A stretch of DNA of 64,000 nt from assembly GCA_018136815.1 (NCBI GenBank), contig CM030933.1, positions 5,224,282 to 5,288,281 of the forward strand, written 5' to 3'. The notes beneath the pieces are model-generated. The model was given only the letters and a program-made list of their open reading frames with translations. It had not been told where the DNA came from and did no database searches. The stretch comes from Isochrysis galbana (Eukaryota; Haptophyta; Isochrysidales; Isochrysidaceae). The number at the start of each line of letters is the position of its first letter. The first letter of the stretch is position 1. The position numbers and the translations under genes are program-made. Below, piece by piece: positions 27,821 through 39,280 of this stretch.

Positions 27821-30800
27821 ATGGACTCACCCTCTGCGATGGCAAGGCGCGAGGAGGAGCTGCTGATGGACTTCAGCGACGCTTTCCGCACAAACAAGCC
27901 GAGAGGAGCCGTGCCGCGCGATCGGCTGCTCAGACCAGCAGCAGCCATGCAACAGTCGGCGGTTGCTACTGCATCGCTAGTCCTCAACAAGTTTGCCTGT
28001 GCCCCGGTAGTCAACTTCGGTACAATTGCACCGCGGGCTTCCGCATCGCGCATCGTCAGCGTTCGCAACGACGCGCCACGCGCCCAGATTCTCGAGGTCC
28101 GCAACCTCGTATCGCGAGATGCATTACGTGTTCACCCAATGAAGACTGAAGTGCCACCTGGTGGTGAGACAGAGTTCACAATCACGTGGATGCCCATGAC
28201 TCTCGGTGACGTCACCAAGAAGATCGAAGTTCGCTGCAACCAGTCAACGTCTCTTAGCATCCAGCTCCACGGGCAGTGCGCTTCATCAAAACCTGCAGTT
28301 GCTGCACGGAGCACGGCAAGCACAAGTACATCTGACAGCTTCGCCAACTCCTTTGGGAGTGAAATCCTAGCACTAGCAACAAGTTCAACCAAGCAGGTGC
28401 AAGAAGCGCGCGTGCCACTGAGCCCAAGCAAGCGTGTCAATCAGCCAATGTTAGTTGCCTTGCATAAATTGTCGGAAGAGTCGGATGGATCCAGTTTGAT
28501 CAGCATACGGCCAGGAGTCTCTACTACTCAAGATATTGGGCCTCAAGCTGAAGCAGCAATGAGTGCTGAGAAATTGAATCTCGCCACGAGTCCGGCTTCC
28601 ATGGGAGCGGGCAAAGATGGCCCGGACGACTTGATCTCATTCAATATGCTATCTCTTTGCGCAAGCATGCCCTCATCATCAGCGATACCAAGTGAAGGAG
28701 CATCGAGTGAGCCTGCTGCGACATCAATGAGGCCGACTGTTAAGACGGCAAAGACGGCCGACAACTCTGTGCGAGATTTCAATGGTGCGCCAGAAGCCCC
28801 AGGGCGATTGCAGCAAGTGATGCTCGACGGGCTCGCAGAATCAGCTGCGGTCGCCACTGCTTCAGGCATGACATCAAATACCACGTTATCACACAGCTAC
28901 AGGCCCGTGCTATCTCGTACGGATTCCTCCTTTGGCAACAAGCGTAAGAACTCGGGGATCCCGGGCAAGCTCCGTCTGACAAAGCCATGTGTTGCCAAGC
29001 AAATTCCTAGGCCTCGTGCCCATGGTAACGCTGGAATGACAGTGGAAGATTCCAACGGTTTCTTTTACGACCCAAACTGGCGGGAGAAGCGTGAACTTGG
29101 TTTTGCGAACTGGATGAACTTCTTTCTCAGTGCAGGAAGCGGCGATGGCACACGAAGTTCACCACCACCCGGTGCTGGCGAGCGTCACACCCTCACTCTC
29201 CGCGAATTCGAGGATCGTCGGCTGGAGGCACTCAACAGGCGGCGCATGATGGCAATTCTTCGCAGTGCACCAGTGCGTTCAGTTCTAATGCGAGTTGAAG
29301 CCGAAGTCGAATCTGGTCTCCTATGCATACGTCCGCCGCTCAATCTTGCAGCTGATGTAGGCCTTCGGGATAATCTACTTTCGTTATTGGGTTGCTACAA
29401 TCCGCTGTGGCTGCGCCTCGCCTTCGAGGCTGTGTCTGGAAGTATTGCGCCGTTTGGAACGTCCGCTGATGATGCAGTCGCGCTCCGACGGTGGCTTGAC
29501 CGTCGCGTCCTTGCACATCACAAACTCGAGGCATCCGCTCGTCCCGCGAGTGTCGCGGCGGCGAACGGAAGGCATCCCGACGAGGTCTGGAAGGAGGCCC
29601 AAGCAGCAGCAGTTAACGCAACTCACAGGCGGATTGTGAGGCGTGTCATATGCGCTTTGGTATTGCTTGATGCTGCAAAAGAGGCGCGCCTCCTCACGGC
29701 CGATCCTTGCCTATTCTGCACGGATTCGACGATTAAAAGCTCGCGCGCGATGGTTCTCGAGTTCTCGCGCGCCTATCTCTCCGGCGGGGTGGGGGACGTT
29801 TCCCGTCATCTTGTTTCCATAGGAGCGCCCCTGTCTCACACACAGACGGCGTTGCACGAGTTTAATTTCACCGTGCAGTCGCTGGCCACCGATCTCCGTG
29901 ATGGCGCACGCCTTTGTCGGCTGGTTGAAGTGGCGACAGCCACATCCAACAAGCCGAGCACACGCTTGACGAATTCCTTGCGCCTTCCCGCCGTAAACCG
30001 CACCAGTAAGATGAAGAATGCCGAGATCGCCCTGCGGGCAATGCTTGATTCGGACGTTCCTCTCGTTGCGCGAGCCCGCGACGTGCATGAGACAGCCAAG
30101 TTGCTCGTCGATGGCCACTGCGAGGCAACGTTGGAGTTGATGTGGAACCTCATTGAGGTGCTCGTCTTACCAGCCATTGCGCCACCTTCGGCTCTAAAAA
30201 GCGAGACCAGCCGCATCCACCGTCAAGCACGAGCGAATGTCCTCACAAACCATCCCATGAGTGATACGACAATGGACTGCTCGTCGTCCCGTTCATTGTC
30301 CCTTACCCGACTGCTCGATTGGGTAGTTGCGGTAAGCGGCATTTACAGCGTGCGTGTGTTTGATCTTTCTGACTCTATGCGCGATGGTCGAGCCCTTCTC
30401 TCCCTACTCCGCTACTATGTGCCAGATGTTCTCGGTACAGATTCGGCGACTCTTTTAGATCAGTGTAACGGTTGCTCCGTCATGGATTCGGAAATGGAGC
30501 AGCTCAAATTGGGGGGATGGGTTCGGAAGGCGCAAACTGGTGCTGCGCGTGTGGCGGAGGCAAATGAACGTGTCGCGGACCGCCGGAGGCTTCAACGGGT
30601 GGCCGAGGCGCTCGGCGTCCTTGGCGGCGTCCCCTTACTATTACCATCTCCCGCAGAAATGGTGGAATCCAGCCCTGACGAAAAGGTGATGAGCCTGGTA
30701 GTGGCACACCTGTTTTCAAGGCTGATGCAAGTGACGGCTCAGCGGCGAGCAGCCTGTGTACTTCAGGCAGCAGGTCGCAAGCAGCAAAGAGAGCTCACCC

Positions 30801-33800
30801 CTCTGGAGCGATTGCGTCGTTGTACCGCTGTCATTCGTCTGCAACGGCACTGGCGCCAAGCGCGACATATGCGCAACATGCACCGGCAGCTGCACGCTCG
30901 TATGGCCTTGTCGCGCGGGTTGGCCTTGTGGCGTACCCGTCGAACTCTTGCGGCTCGAGTTCGGGCTGCCGTGTTCATTCAGGCTCGAGGAAGATGTTCT
31001 CTGGCCACAGCCCGATTGGCAGACATGCGACGGTCAGCATGCGCTCTTCAACGCTTCTTGCGCGCGCGACTGCATGCAGATACTGTCCTCGCCGTGGCCA
31101 TCGCAATCCAAGCCTCTTGGCGTACGTCACTCGCCGCGAGGTACTTGCTCCGCGTGCGCTCGGCGGCTCAGCTTCTCCAAGCGATGGCACGCCGAATGGC
31201 AGCTCGTCGGGCGGTGCACCGACGGCGTGCATTGTGCCGTCTGCAGGCAATCTTCCGAGGTGTTGCTGCGCGAGCCGAGGCGGCCCGACTCGTCGCCGCG
31301 ATCACAAATGTTCAGGCCCGTTGGCGTGCAGCGGTGTGTCGCGCACGCTTTGCGACTGCGATTTCGCTCGTAATTTCCATTCAGGCGAGTCAACCTTTGT
31401 CCGTACCCATTCTCGCAGATTTGTATTGGGCGGTGCATATGCCTGAAGACTTCTGTGCACTGCCGCGTTGCTATTTCCCCCGGGCGCTTACAAATCATTG
31501 TGACCCAATGCGCGTTCCTTCCGCATAGGCAAACGTGCGAGCCGCAAACGCTTCCAACATGTTGCGCAAAAAACGCTCGAGTTGTGTTGCCGTGCAATCC
31601 GCTGTTCGTCGACGTGCTGCAGCTCATGACCGCATCCGGCGTCACCAGTTGCGCACCGAGGCACAGTGCTGCGTGAGGCTGCAGTCGGCGGTGCGTCGCA
31701 ACGCTGCCGAACGCGATCTTTCACGCCGTCGGGCTGCACGAACGGTACAAGCACTGGTTCGTGGCGCTGCGGGCCGTCGGGAGCTCGCTAGACGGGCTTC
31801 TGCAGCATCGGGCATCCAAGCCATGTGGCGAGCCAACCGCTGCCAGGCCGCTTTCGTTACGATCATTGGTGCCGTTGTTGCGATGCAGGCTGCTATCAGG
31901 CGCGCGCACGCAGTTCGAGAACTTCGCTTCCATAGGGCTGCTTGCACTCGAATCCAGGCATCTGCACGAGGTTTTACTGAGCGTCGTGCACGTCTGATTG
32001 AAACGGCTGCCGCTGTGTGCATCCAGGCCCGCTGGCGTTGTGCGAGCGCAAGCACGCTATTTGCTTCAAGTCTAGCCGCAGTGATTGTGGTGCAGACTGC
32101 GTGCCGTTGTGTGAGCGCCGTTCGTACATTCTGCAATCAGAGGGCAGCTTGCTGGTGCATTCAGACCCATGCAAGACGTTATGTAGCCGTGCAAGAGGTG
32201 CGCCGCCGGCGTGCTACTCGATGCATACAAGCAATCACGCGAGGTTTGACCTTGCGGCGGCTCATCGGACAGCGGGCTATGATGGCTACCCGCGTTCAAG
32301 CGCAGTGGCGCGGAAAATGCGCTCGCCTTCATCGAATTGTTTCAATCACGGCGGCAACCACGCTGCAGTCGTGCGCTCGTTGCACAGCCGCCAGTCGACG
32401 CCTCCGCATCACGCTACGAGCCTGCTTACGCATGCAAGCAGGCGTTCGTCGGCATAGGGCCATCTGCATGCGCACAAAGCATTCTGCAAGCCGCACTATA
32501 CAATCTTTTATTCGTGCAGGGCTTGCGCGTCGCCACATCGCACTCTACCGCAACGCCGCGGTGCATTTGCAAGCTTGGTGGCGCTCAGTAAACGCCCAAG
32601 TCTTCTTCGCATCATCGTTGTCGGCCGCCATTGCCATTCAAACATCGAGTCGCAGATACTTGGCTTGCAGATACATGCTGGCCCAACATTTGTATGCCGT
32701 GCGGGTCCAGTCTGCTGCCCGCCGCCGGGCGGCGATGGCCCTTGCCAGGCGCGTTCGCTCAGCTCGGCGCATTCAGGCGACGATTCGCGGCCACTGGGAT
32801 CGTCAAAACCTCGCCTTTTGCACAAGGGCCGCCGCCATGGTAGAGAAATGCTGGCGTGCGCGCGTGTGTCGTAGGAAATACGCGGTGCAGTTGGCCTCCG
32901 CTATTTTGCTTCAGGCGGCCATCCGTAGGGTCAACGCGCTACGACACCTACAGTACTCGCGATGGGCAGCGCGACACATCCAAGCAATCGTGCGTGGATC
33001 GCGCGAGCGTAGAATCGCAGATTCATGGACGATGGCCGCAATCGTGATCCAATCGAAATGGCGCTCAGCATATTGCCAGAGCAAGTTTGCTTTCTCACTT
33101 GTGGCGGCGACCATAATCCAGACTAGAGCGCGCGCGTCAGCAGCTAGGAGCCGGCTCCTACTCGCCCAGAATTCCGTGCTTCTACTGCAAACTGCTGTGC
33201 GTAGGCAAGCGGCGCTCCGTCTGCATCTGAGGCACCTCGCAGCCCAACAGATCCAGGCACTGGCTCGCGGAATGATTGAACGTCGCCTTTGCGATCGGTG
33301 GACCTTTGCCGCAGTCTTGATCCAGGCGTACCACCGTGGTCTGAGCAGCCGTGAGCTGCTAGCTAGGTGCGTTCAGGCTGCTAGGAGTATCCAAATCGCG
33401 GCACGTCTTTTCGTTGGACGGCGCACGGCTACACGCCGAGGACTTGCAGCGGTATCCATGCAAAAAGCTGCCCGTTGTGCGGCCGCACGCCGCTTATTTC
33501 ACCACCTCCAGGTATCAGCGCACGCCGCCATAGCCCTTCAGTGTGCGGCGCGTCTGGCTAAAGCTCGGAAGCGTGCGGCGGCCATCCGCAGCATCTTGCA
33601 TTTGGCAGCTCTGACAAAGCTTCACGAAAGCGCCGTCTTCATTCAGACGATGGTTCGCTTCCATCAATACCGTTTGCGCCGCCGCCAATGCTCCTTGATC
33701 ATCGGGTCGCGCCTTCTTACCATGGTATGGATGAGGCGGCGTGTACGCTTCGTCTACACTGTGATGCGTCTCCAATCCCTCGCTCGTGGCCGTCGCACTC

Positions 33801-34540
33801 GGTCGTACGCATTCAAGCGGCGCCCAGAACTGCGCTTTATTTGCGCACGCCTTCGTGAGGCGCATCGTCGTATGCTCGAGAACCCATCGCTTTGTTTAGG
33901 CCCACGAACCAATACCGCGTTGCAGACTCTCCTGGCAACACGCAATCTGGGTCAAGTTCTTGCATCGCTTGCCTCATTGGAGATGTTTACCCTTATCTCT
34001 TCACGAGTTGCCGCTCTCATGGTAGCCGAGGGTGCTATACCTGTTATGCTGAAGCTACTGCGCACATGCAATCGATCACTGCCACACCAGAAAGCCGTCG
34101 GCCACGCGCTGCGGATACTTGCTAACATCGGACAAACGGCACCGCTCTTGGTGAAGGTGTGGGAACAGTCAGATATAGTCCCCACTTTGGTGGAACTTGC
34201 ACAGAGTTATCGTGAAAATGAGGTCTTACTTCGAGAGACCTTAGTTGTCCTTCACAAGCTTTTGGTTTCTGGCCCTGACGAATGGCGGGTGAAAGTAGCT
34301 GCCGACATGCCCGAGTACAGAAAACGACTTGAGGCAGTACATGCACTTTCGCTCAGGCGTGTCGTCAAGCCGCCTACGCAAAAGGAGCAAAGGCCTCCTA
34401 CCAACCATTCCTCAGGGGGCAAGCGGCAAGGCGCCTCGGAACCGAATTGCAAGCAATCGTTGCCACAGAATGTTGTCAAGCTTGGGCAACTTGTTTCAGC
34501 TCTCGCGAGCGCTCGTCCCGAAATTTCGACGGCCGGGTGA
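27821..34540 (+). CDS. ASPM-like spindle pole protein
   Basis: Start ATG 27821 lies just after the GA tract; the frame is open upstream, but only as low-complexity RE repeats. Order: ASH domain (about residues 55-145; FGTIAPRASASRIVSVRN, TITWMPMTLGDVTKKIEV), a Ser-rich linker, two calponin-homology segments (FTVQSLATDLRDGARLCRL near 685; LDWVVAVSG and MRDGRALLSLLRYY near 830-870), a long array of IQ motifs spaced mostly 23 residues apart, and an armadillo-like end (IPVMLKLLRTCN, ALRILANIGQ). This is the ASPM architecture; the protein acts at spindle poles and basal bodies, with calmodulin-like light chains on the IQs. A TAG at 31526-31528 lies in the same frame. I propose a 144-nt GC-AG intron, 31385-31528, whose removal restores the exact IQ spacing. 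The product would be about 2190 residues. Confidence 0.88.
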
Positions 34541-35264
34541 TTATTTGTCGAGGGTGATTGGCCATTATGTCCAATTGCAGACAGAATTATGGCAGCTCCA
34601 GTGCCAAATCTGTGCACGGCCAATGTGCACATTGTCATATGCGTTGTAATCAGCCCACGTGCCATCGAATGTCCCCGCTCTCTCTCGTGGTTTCGTTTTC
34701 GTCGAGCCATCGATGCTGTTGTTTTATCGTAGATGTAGGTATGGGACGCAATGAGCAAAGAGTAGGTCGGCCAAACTGGCTGCATTTTTGACTGTGGCGC
34801 GATGCTCAGAAAAGGCGTCTTGCCTTCATCCGGTACCGAACGAGGGGCAACACTTTCTTGTCGGCAGTCGTCAACTATTGTTATAAAAATTAAAAACATG
34901 TAAAGATTTGGGGCAACACACCTGATACCATCTAGGTTCACACTACCGCCCCACCGTTATCGCCCTTAGTTACTTTCCTTCACTCCATTTTTCTCCCCCC
35001 CCCTTAGAGGGTGCAACTTGAGGCTCCCTTTTTTTATTCCCCCCCCCCCCCCCATTGCCCATTGCCATTTTCTACACCTTATACAATTTTACCCTTAACC
35101 TTCACCACCCCCAAAAATGTGTCCCTAGATGCAAACGCCTATGGGTCCAATTGTTGCAGACGGTTCGTTGCTTGTCACGGGACGAGGGGGTCGGCCGCGC
35201 GGGTTGATTTCAAATAATAAAGGAGTCATCTTCATGTTTATCATCGTGATATTATGATATTATC
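34541..35264. other. Intergenic, fragment of the element 5' leader
   Basis: 34868-34970 resembles the 5' side of the 15.6 kb element (CAACTATTGTTATAA, AACATGTAAAGATTTGGGGC). 34990-35060 is C-rich with a 14-C run. No gene. Confidence 0.5.
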
Positions 35265-35565
35265 TACGCTATTTCTAGGCGGGAAATATTGGCCGTAAAG
35301 CATTACTTTGGATGTCGTCAGCGGTTTTACCCGAACCCCTACAAAGTCTTTCCGCATCTTGAGATGCTCGCTAACAACTTTGAACTCATTGAAAGAGAGT
35401 TTCTTGGCAGTGAGCACACAATTTATGACTGGTCAGAAGAGTATCTTTACACAGCAAGGAACAAAGGAAGAGGGTCATGATTGGAAGGTAGTTGCACTCT
35501 ATGGCTATGGGCTTTGGAGTTTGGAACGCGCGCTGGCGCTCGAGCGGACGCCCACATTTAAGTAA
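35265..35565 (+). pseudogene. Aspartyl/asparaginyl beta-hydroxylase-like fragment, frameshifted
   Basis: Frame one (35289-35475) reads FPHLEMLANNFELIEREFL, like the segment before the catalytic core of Asp/Asn beta-hydroxylases. The continuation HDWKVVALYGYGLWS is in the +1 frame from about 35475, matching the family's DWK-x-LYG-x-G motif. One base must be skipped in GGAAGAGGGTCATGATTGG to join them. The metal-binding His residues expected further on are absent and the second frame stops at 35565. It is either a decayed copy or an exon pair of a truncated gene. The assignment rests on short motifs. Confidence 0.4.
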
Positions 35566-36653
35566 AAAACAAAACTACCGTCTGGTCCTCTTTCGACTGA
35601 ACGCGACTTGTTGACTTGTTGTGTGGGTGTGTGGGCCATGTGCTGGCCTTGTTGGTCCAGTGGTCCAGCTAGTTAGTGTTCGGCTGTCCGGGAGTGGCAC
35701 GGGACGTGCCTCGTGCACACCTGGGCTGGTGGAGTGCCCTCGCGCGGGCGATTCGATTGCGTGGCGTCGAGCATGGCCCGATTGTCCGTCGCGGCGGGGT
35801 GGGTGGGAGGAGAGGAGGCGGGAGCGGCGCGCGCCCCATGACCATGAATGACCCTATCGTTTTGACGATAGTTCAAGCTCAAGGGGAAGGGGGTTAAAGA
35901 AGGCAATTAAGGGCGATGACGATGGGGAGGTAGTGTATACCTAGAACGTAGTGGGTGTTAACCTAGAATCTTTAGATGCCTTTTTACAGATTAATGTGAC
36001 CCAAGAGCGCACCAACACCAAGGTGATGACTGACGAACGAAGGGGTCCTTGTCACCCAGGGCAAAAAGGAGGTGTACCAACTTTGTACGTCGCCTCACAG
36101 ACAGGCTCCTTTGCCTCGTTTGATGTTCCTCGCAAGATTCTTCTCAACATCAACAACACTTAAACCCAATTCACGAAAAAGAAATCTCAAGTTTTATAAT
36201 GTAGAATGTATGCCCCTATCCTAGTGCAATGGTCGCGTCGGCAGTAGCAAGAGAGGCGCCGGTGGTGAGCGCGCAGCGGCGTCTTGAGCATTCAGCTCAG
36301 GATTTTTCATGCCAGCTCCAACCTCTCTCCCCCTCAGCCATCGAACCACAGTTACGATTTCTTGAGACGTTTAACCTCCGTCTAGAGCACTTGGGAGTTT
36401 CGCCTTAAGGTTTTGGTGGTATAAGAGGTGCCTCCATCTTTTCCCAATCTTGTTGACGCTGCGTTATCCGATTCAGCTCATAATGAGCCGTGCTCTCTGC
36501 CTTGGTCCTTGGTGGTGGAAGTGAAGGCAGTGCTGGTGATATGCTTCGGGGTTTGACCATCTCCATTGCCGACTCTGAATCTCCAAGAGCAACGCAATCA
36601 CGCACTCCAGTAGCTTCGTGGCAGCGGAGCTGCTCGAGCTTTGGGGGCCTATC
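35566..36653. other. Intergenic
   Basis: A 70-codon frame at 35951-36163 (VNLESLDAFLQINVTQERTN onwards) has ordinary protein composition but no recognised family. The remainder shows no coding signal; 36405-36650 is the 3' flank of the ADD gene. Confidence 0.3.
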
Positions 36654-37780
36654 CTACGGCCGGAATTGCTCCTTGAGCTGTTGATGTAGCCTAGAGTCAC
36701 AGTATGGACACTGCCACTCGTTGTCGTCAGTTGAGATCAGCTGAAAATAGTTCTTGCCTAGATTGCTGTTGATGCAAAAATGGCACCAGGCCTTGCCACA
36801 AGCATTGCAAAGGACGACTTGTGCGGAGGCAACTCTTCTTGGTGACTCGAATGCAGAGCTCGAGCACCATTGACACACGTGTTCGTCCCCATCTTCGTCG
36901 TGCGGCCACCCTTCACCTTCGTACTGGGCGAACTGAACAGCGTGTTCCTCGCAGAGGGGGACACTTAGCTTCGGGTGTTCGAGTACAGAGATGAAGCTGC
37001 ATCCGCGCGCGGTACAACGCCGTACTGATGACCCAGTTGACGATTGAGGACGCGCACACCGCTGAGAAACATTTTGTGCACGGCCATCATGATGTAGATG
37101 CTCTTCCAGTGTCGGGAAACACTCTTTCACGTCTTCAATTTCGTTTTCACGCTCTCAAGCGTGGGCAATAATTTACCCGCGATTGTGGTGATCGGCATCT
37201 GTTTCTTACTTACGCGCTTTATGCTTTCCTCATCAGCGGCAGAGTAAGCGGCCTTAAGCTGGTTGGGCCGCTTCTGCCCCGACTTCTGCTTCGAAAGAGC
37301 AGCGGGCCCAGTGCTGTGCACACCTTTTACGCGCGGCCTCTGTGGTTGGGGGGCAGCAGCACTGGTTGCACGGCGCTTGTATAGCGGCTCGAGGCTGGGC
37401 GTGAACACCTTAGCGACATCGCGCTTGCGTTTGCCCTCTGCATATTGGAAGATGCAATCGCCCGCGTGCTTATCCCGAAGAATGCAGCCGTTGATGCCGC
37501 ACGCCTGGTAGCCAAGCTCGGCGTCGCGCTCCTGCGGCGTCTTGCCGTCAGGTGGGAGTACAATTGTGCTGCCGGCCCGGGCTGCAGCTGAATGCTTGGC
37601 AGCAGCACCAGTCAAGAGCTGCCTCTCGATGGGCGGAGCGGGTAGGGCCTGTGGTGGTTGCGCTGGCTCGTGTGGTAGAAGTTCCAGCTCGAGGAGCTGT
37701 TCGTCCGGCAGCTTGCGCCGCTGAGCCGCACGCCAGCGCTGAGCCGCAGCGACTGCTTGAGCCAGATCAGGCCAGGACAT
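36654..37780 (-). CDS. ADD-type (ATRX/DNMT3-like) zinc finger protein
   Basis: Proposed exons are 37780-37177 and 37132-36654, phase 1, giving about 360 residues. The C-terminal half has an ADD arrangement: a GATA-like part (RRCTARGCSFISVLEHP, VPLCEEH), then a PHD-like part (EHVCQWCSSS, VVLCNACGKAWCHFCI, NSNLGKNYF, EWQCPYCDSRL). The spacing and the NLG motif after the CxxC are typical of ADD domains, which read unmodified or methylated histone H3 tails. The N-terminal half carries a C-x3-GC...H-x3-C cluster (CGINGCILRDKHAGDC) and a basic Lys/Arg linker, suggesting a nuclear protein. No helicase or methyltransferase follows. The joining intron would be only 44 nt (GTAAAT...AAG); otherwise a single frameshift separates the two frames. 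Confidence 0.68.
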
Positions 37781-38539
37781 TGGCCTCGGTGACCGTTAAG
37801 CCTTGGAGGGAGGGAGAAAGGAAGAGCTGGGGAGCGAGGCGGGGGGCAGGTGGGAAGGAAATGAGGGAGGGTAGGAACGAGGGGAGGAGAGCCAGGTGGG
37901 GGTGGAGGGCAGAGGGGGGGGGAGGGAGAGAAGGAGCGAGTGGCGGCACGGCGCGGCCGATGTGGCGGCAGACGCACAACATTGAGAATTATAGAAAGGG
38001 CGCTTTCGTAAGTGAGCTCATTCCTATATAATAATGGTCACGAAATACATGAAAACGTCTGCATCCTCCAGAATCACACCATTCCGGACCGCCCCCCCGC
38101 CCCCCGCTCGACACGTCTCTTTCTACAATCACATTTAAACAGCGCCGCCCGCACCTCTCCCACGAACGACAGTGGCGCCCCCGGAGCGCTTCGCTGCCCG
38201 ACCAGACCGCTTCGACTCGCCGCCACGGACACCCACACCACACGCGCCGCCATCGCTGCGCGCTCACTCCACAGCACGGTGCGCCCGACAGGCTTTGATG
38301 GCCGGGCCGCGCCGCATCTCCGCCCGCCACCGAGCATCTGTGCTTGGAGCGTGCCGGAGCAGCGCCGCCGCGCCACTGGCCGTGAGAGTGCCGCTCTGCT
38401 GTCGGGCGAGGCGCGCCCAACACAGCGATCGCAGGCAGCGGCCATGCGCGGCCAGCGGTGGCGTAGAGCACAGCGGAGGTACAGGTGGGAAGGAATGGAG
38501 GGCTTGGATGGCGAGGGGCAACGCGCTGCGGCGCCAAAG
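37781..38539. other. Intergenic, frames open on both strands
   Basis: 37800-37975 is purine-rich (GGGAGGG type) just upstream of the ADD gene. 38060-38540 is GC-rich with a long minus frame lacking any domain. Confidence 0.35.
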
Positions 38540-38788
38540 TTGGTGCGATGGCGGCGGTAGCCAAGTTCAGAAGTGTGCGACTTTTTGGTGACTCCCGATT
38601 GCCGAGATTGGCGCGGTCAAGGCGTTGGGAGGACTTTGTTACGGGAAGCGATGCGTGTCGCTCGTGAGCTTGGGATGCAGCGTTTGTGGTTGTGGACGTT
38701 GCTCGAGTCGGGAAGGCGGGCTTGGGCGTGGGCGAGGACGACGGCGAAAGTGAAAGCGACATCGAGCGGGCGGCGAAAGCTCCGGTAG
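38540..38788 (+). pseudogene. GNAT-like N-acetyltransferase fragment
   Basis: The frame reads CDFLVTPDCRDWRGQGVGRT, then LLREAMRVARELGMQRLWL, which is the acetyl-CoA-binding motif A of GNAT enzymes (V-x-P...RG-x-G-x-G...LL-x-EA...A-x-x-x-G). The strand and helix expected before it and the C-terminal motif B (usually FY-x-x-x-GF) are not visible; the frame degenerates into Arg/Ala-rich residues and stops at 38788. It could be a remnant or one exon of a gene whose other exons I cannot find. Confidence 0.38.
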
Positions 38789-39280
38789 CCAGAGACGCCG
38801 TGTGCGTGCGCTGTGAGGAGCTGGGTGGGCTGCGCGGGCAATGACGCCAGAGGGCGTCGGGGGGCGGTCGGATTGTGGATTGTCGGCAGCCCGACACGTC
38901 GCTGCATCAGGGGCGGGAATCAAATACCAAATGTAGCTTCGATATCAAGGAACCGATCCCCCCGCGGGCGCGACCGCAAATTCTTTACGGGTAAAGCGTG
39001 ATCGCGCGTGACTGAGGGGGGGGGGGGAGGGGGAGGGTCGAATCGCACCGTGCACCGTTTCTTGGCGAAGGCGAAGATTTTCGTGGTGGCATGTGCAGGT
39101 GGCCCCCCAGGAGGTTTTTTATTGGGCATCGCGCCACGCCACGGTCAAATAATGCAGCCGAACCCTTACTAGTAGTTAAAAAGCCCCTGTTTGACCGCCC
39201 TACACAACATTACTAATAAGCGAGCGACGGAGACGAAAGAATAGGGTATTTCACCTCATGCCCGCAGCGGGGGCCTCCGT
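38789..39280. other. Intergenic
   Basis: No gene seen. A G-rich stretch lies at 39017-39037; the right end is the 3' flank of CC2D2A. Confidence 0.4.

Noticed and set aside
27387..28104. Minus-strand Ser/Leu repeat frames
   Set aside because: Shadow of the (GA)n tract and of the first ASPM exon.
37989..38897. 302-codon minus-strand frame
   Set aside because: Arg/Ser/Pro-rich composition and no domain; overlaps the better-supported plus-strand GNAT motif.
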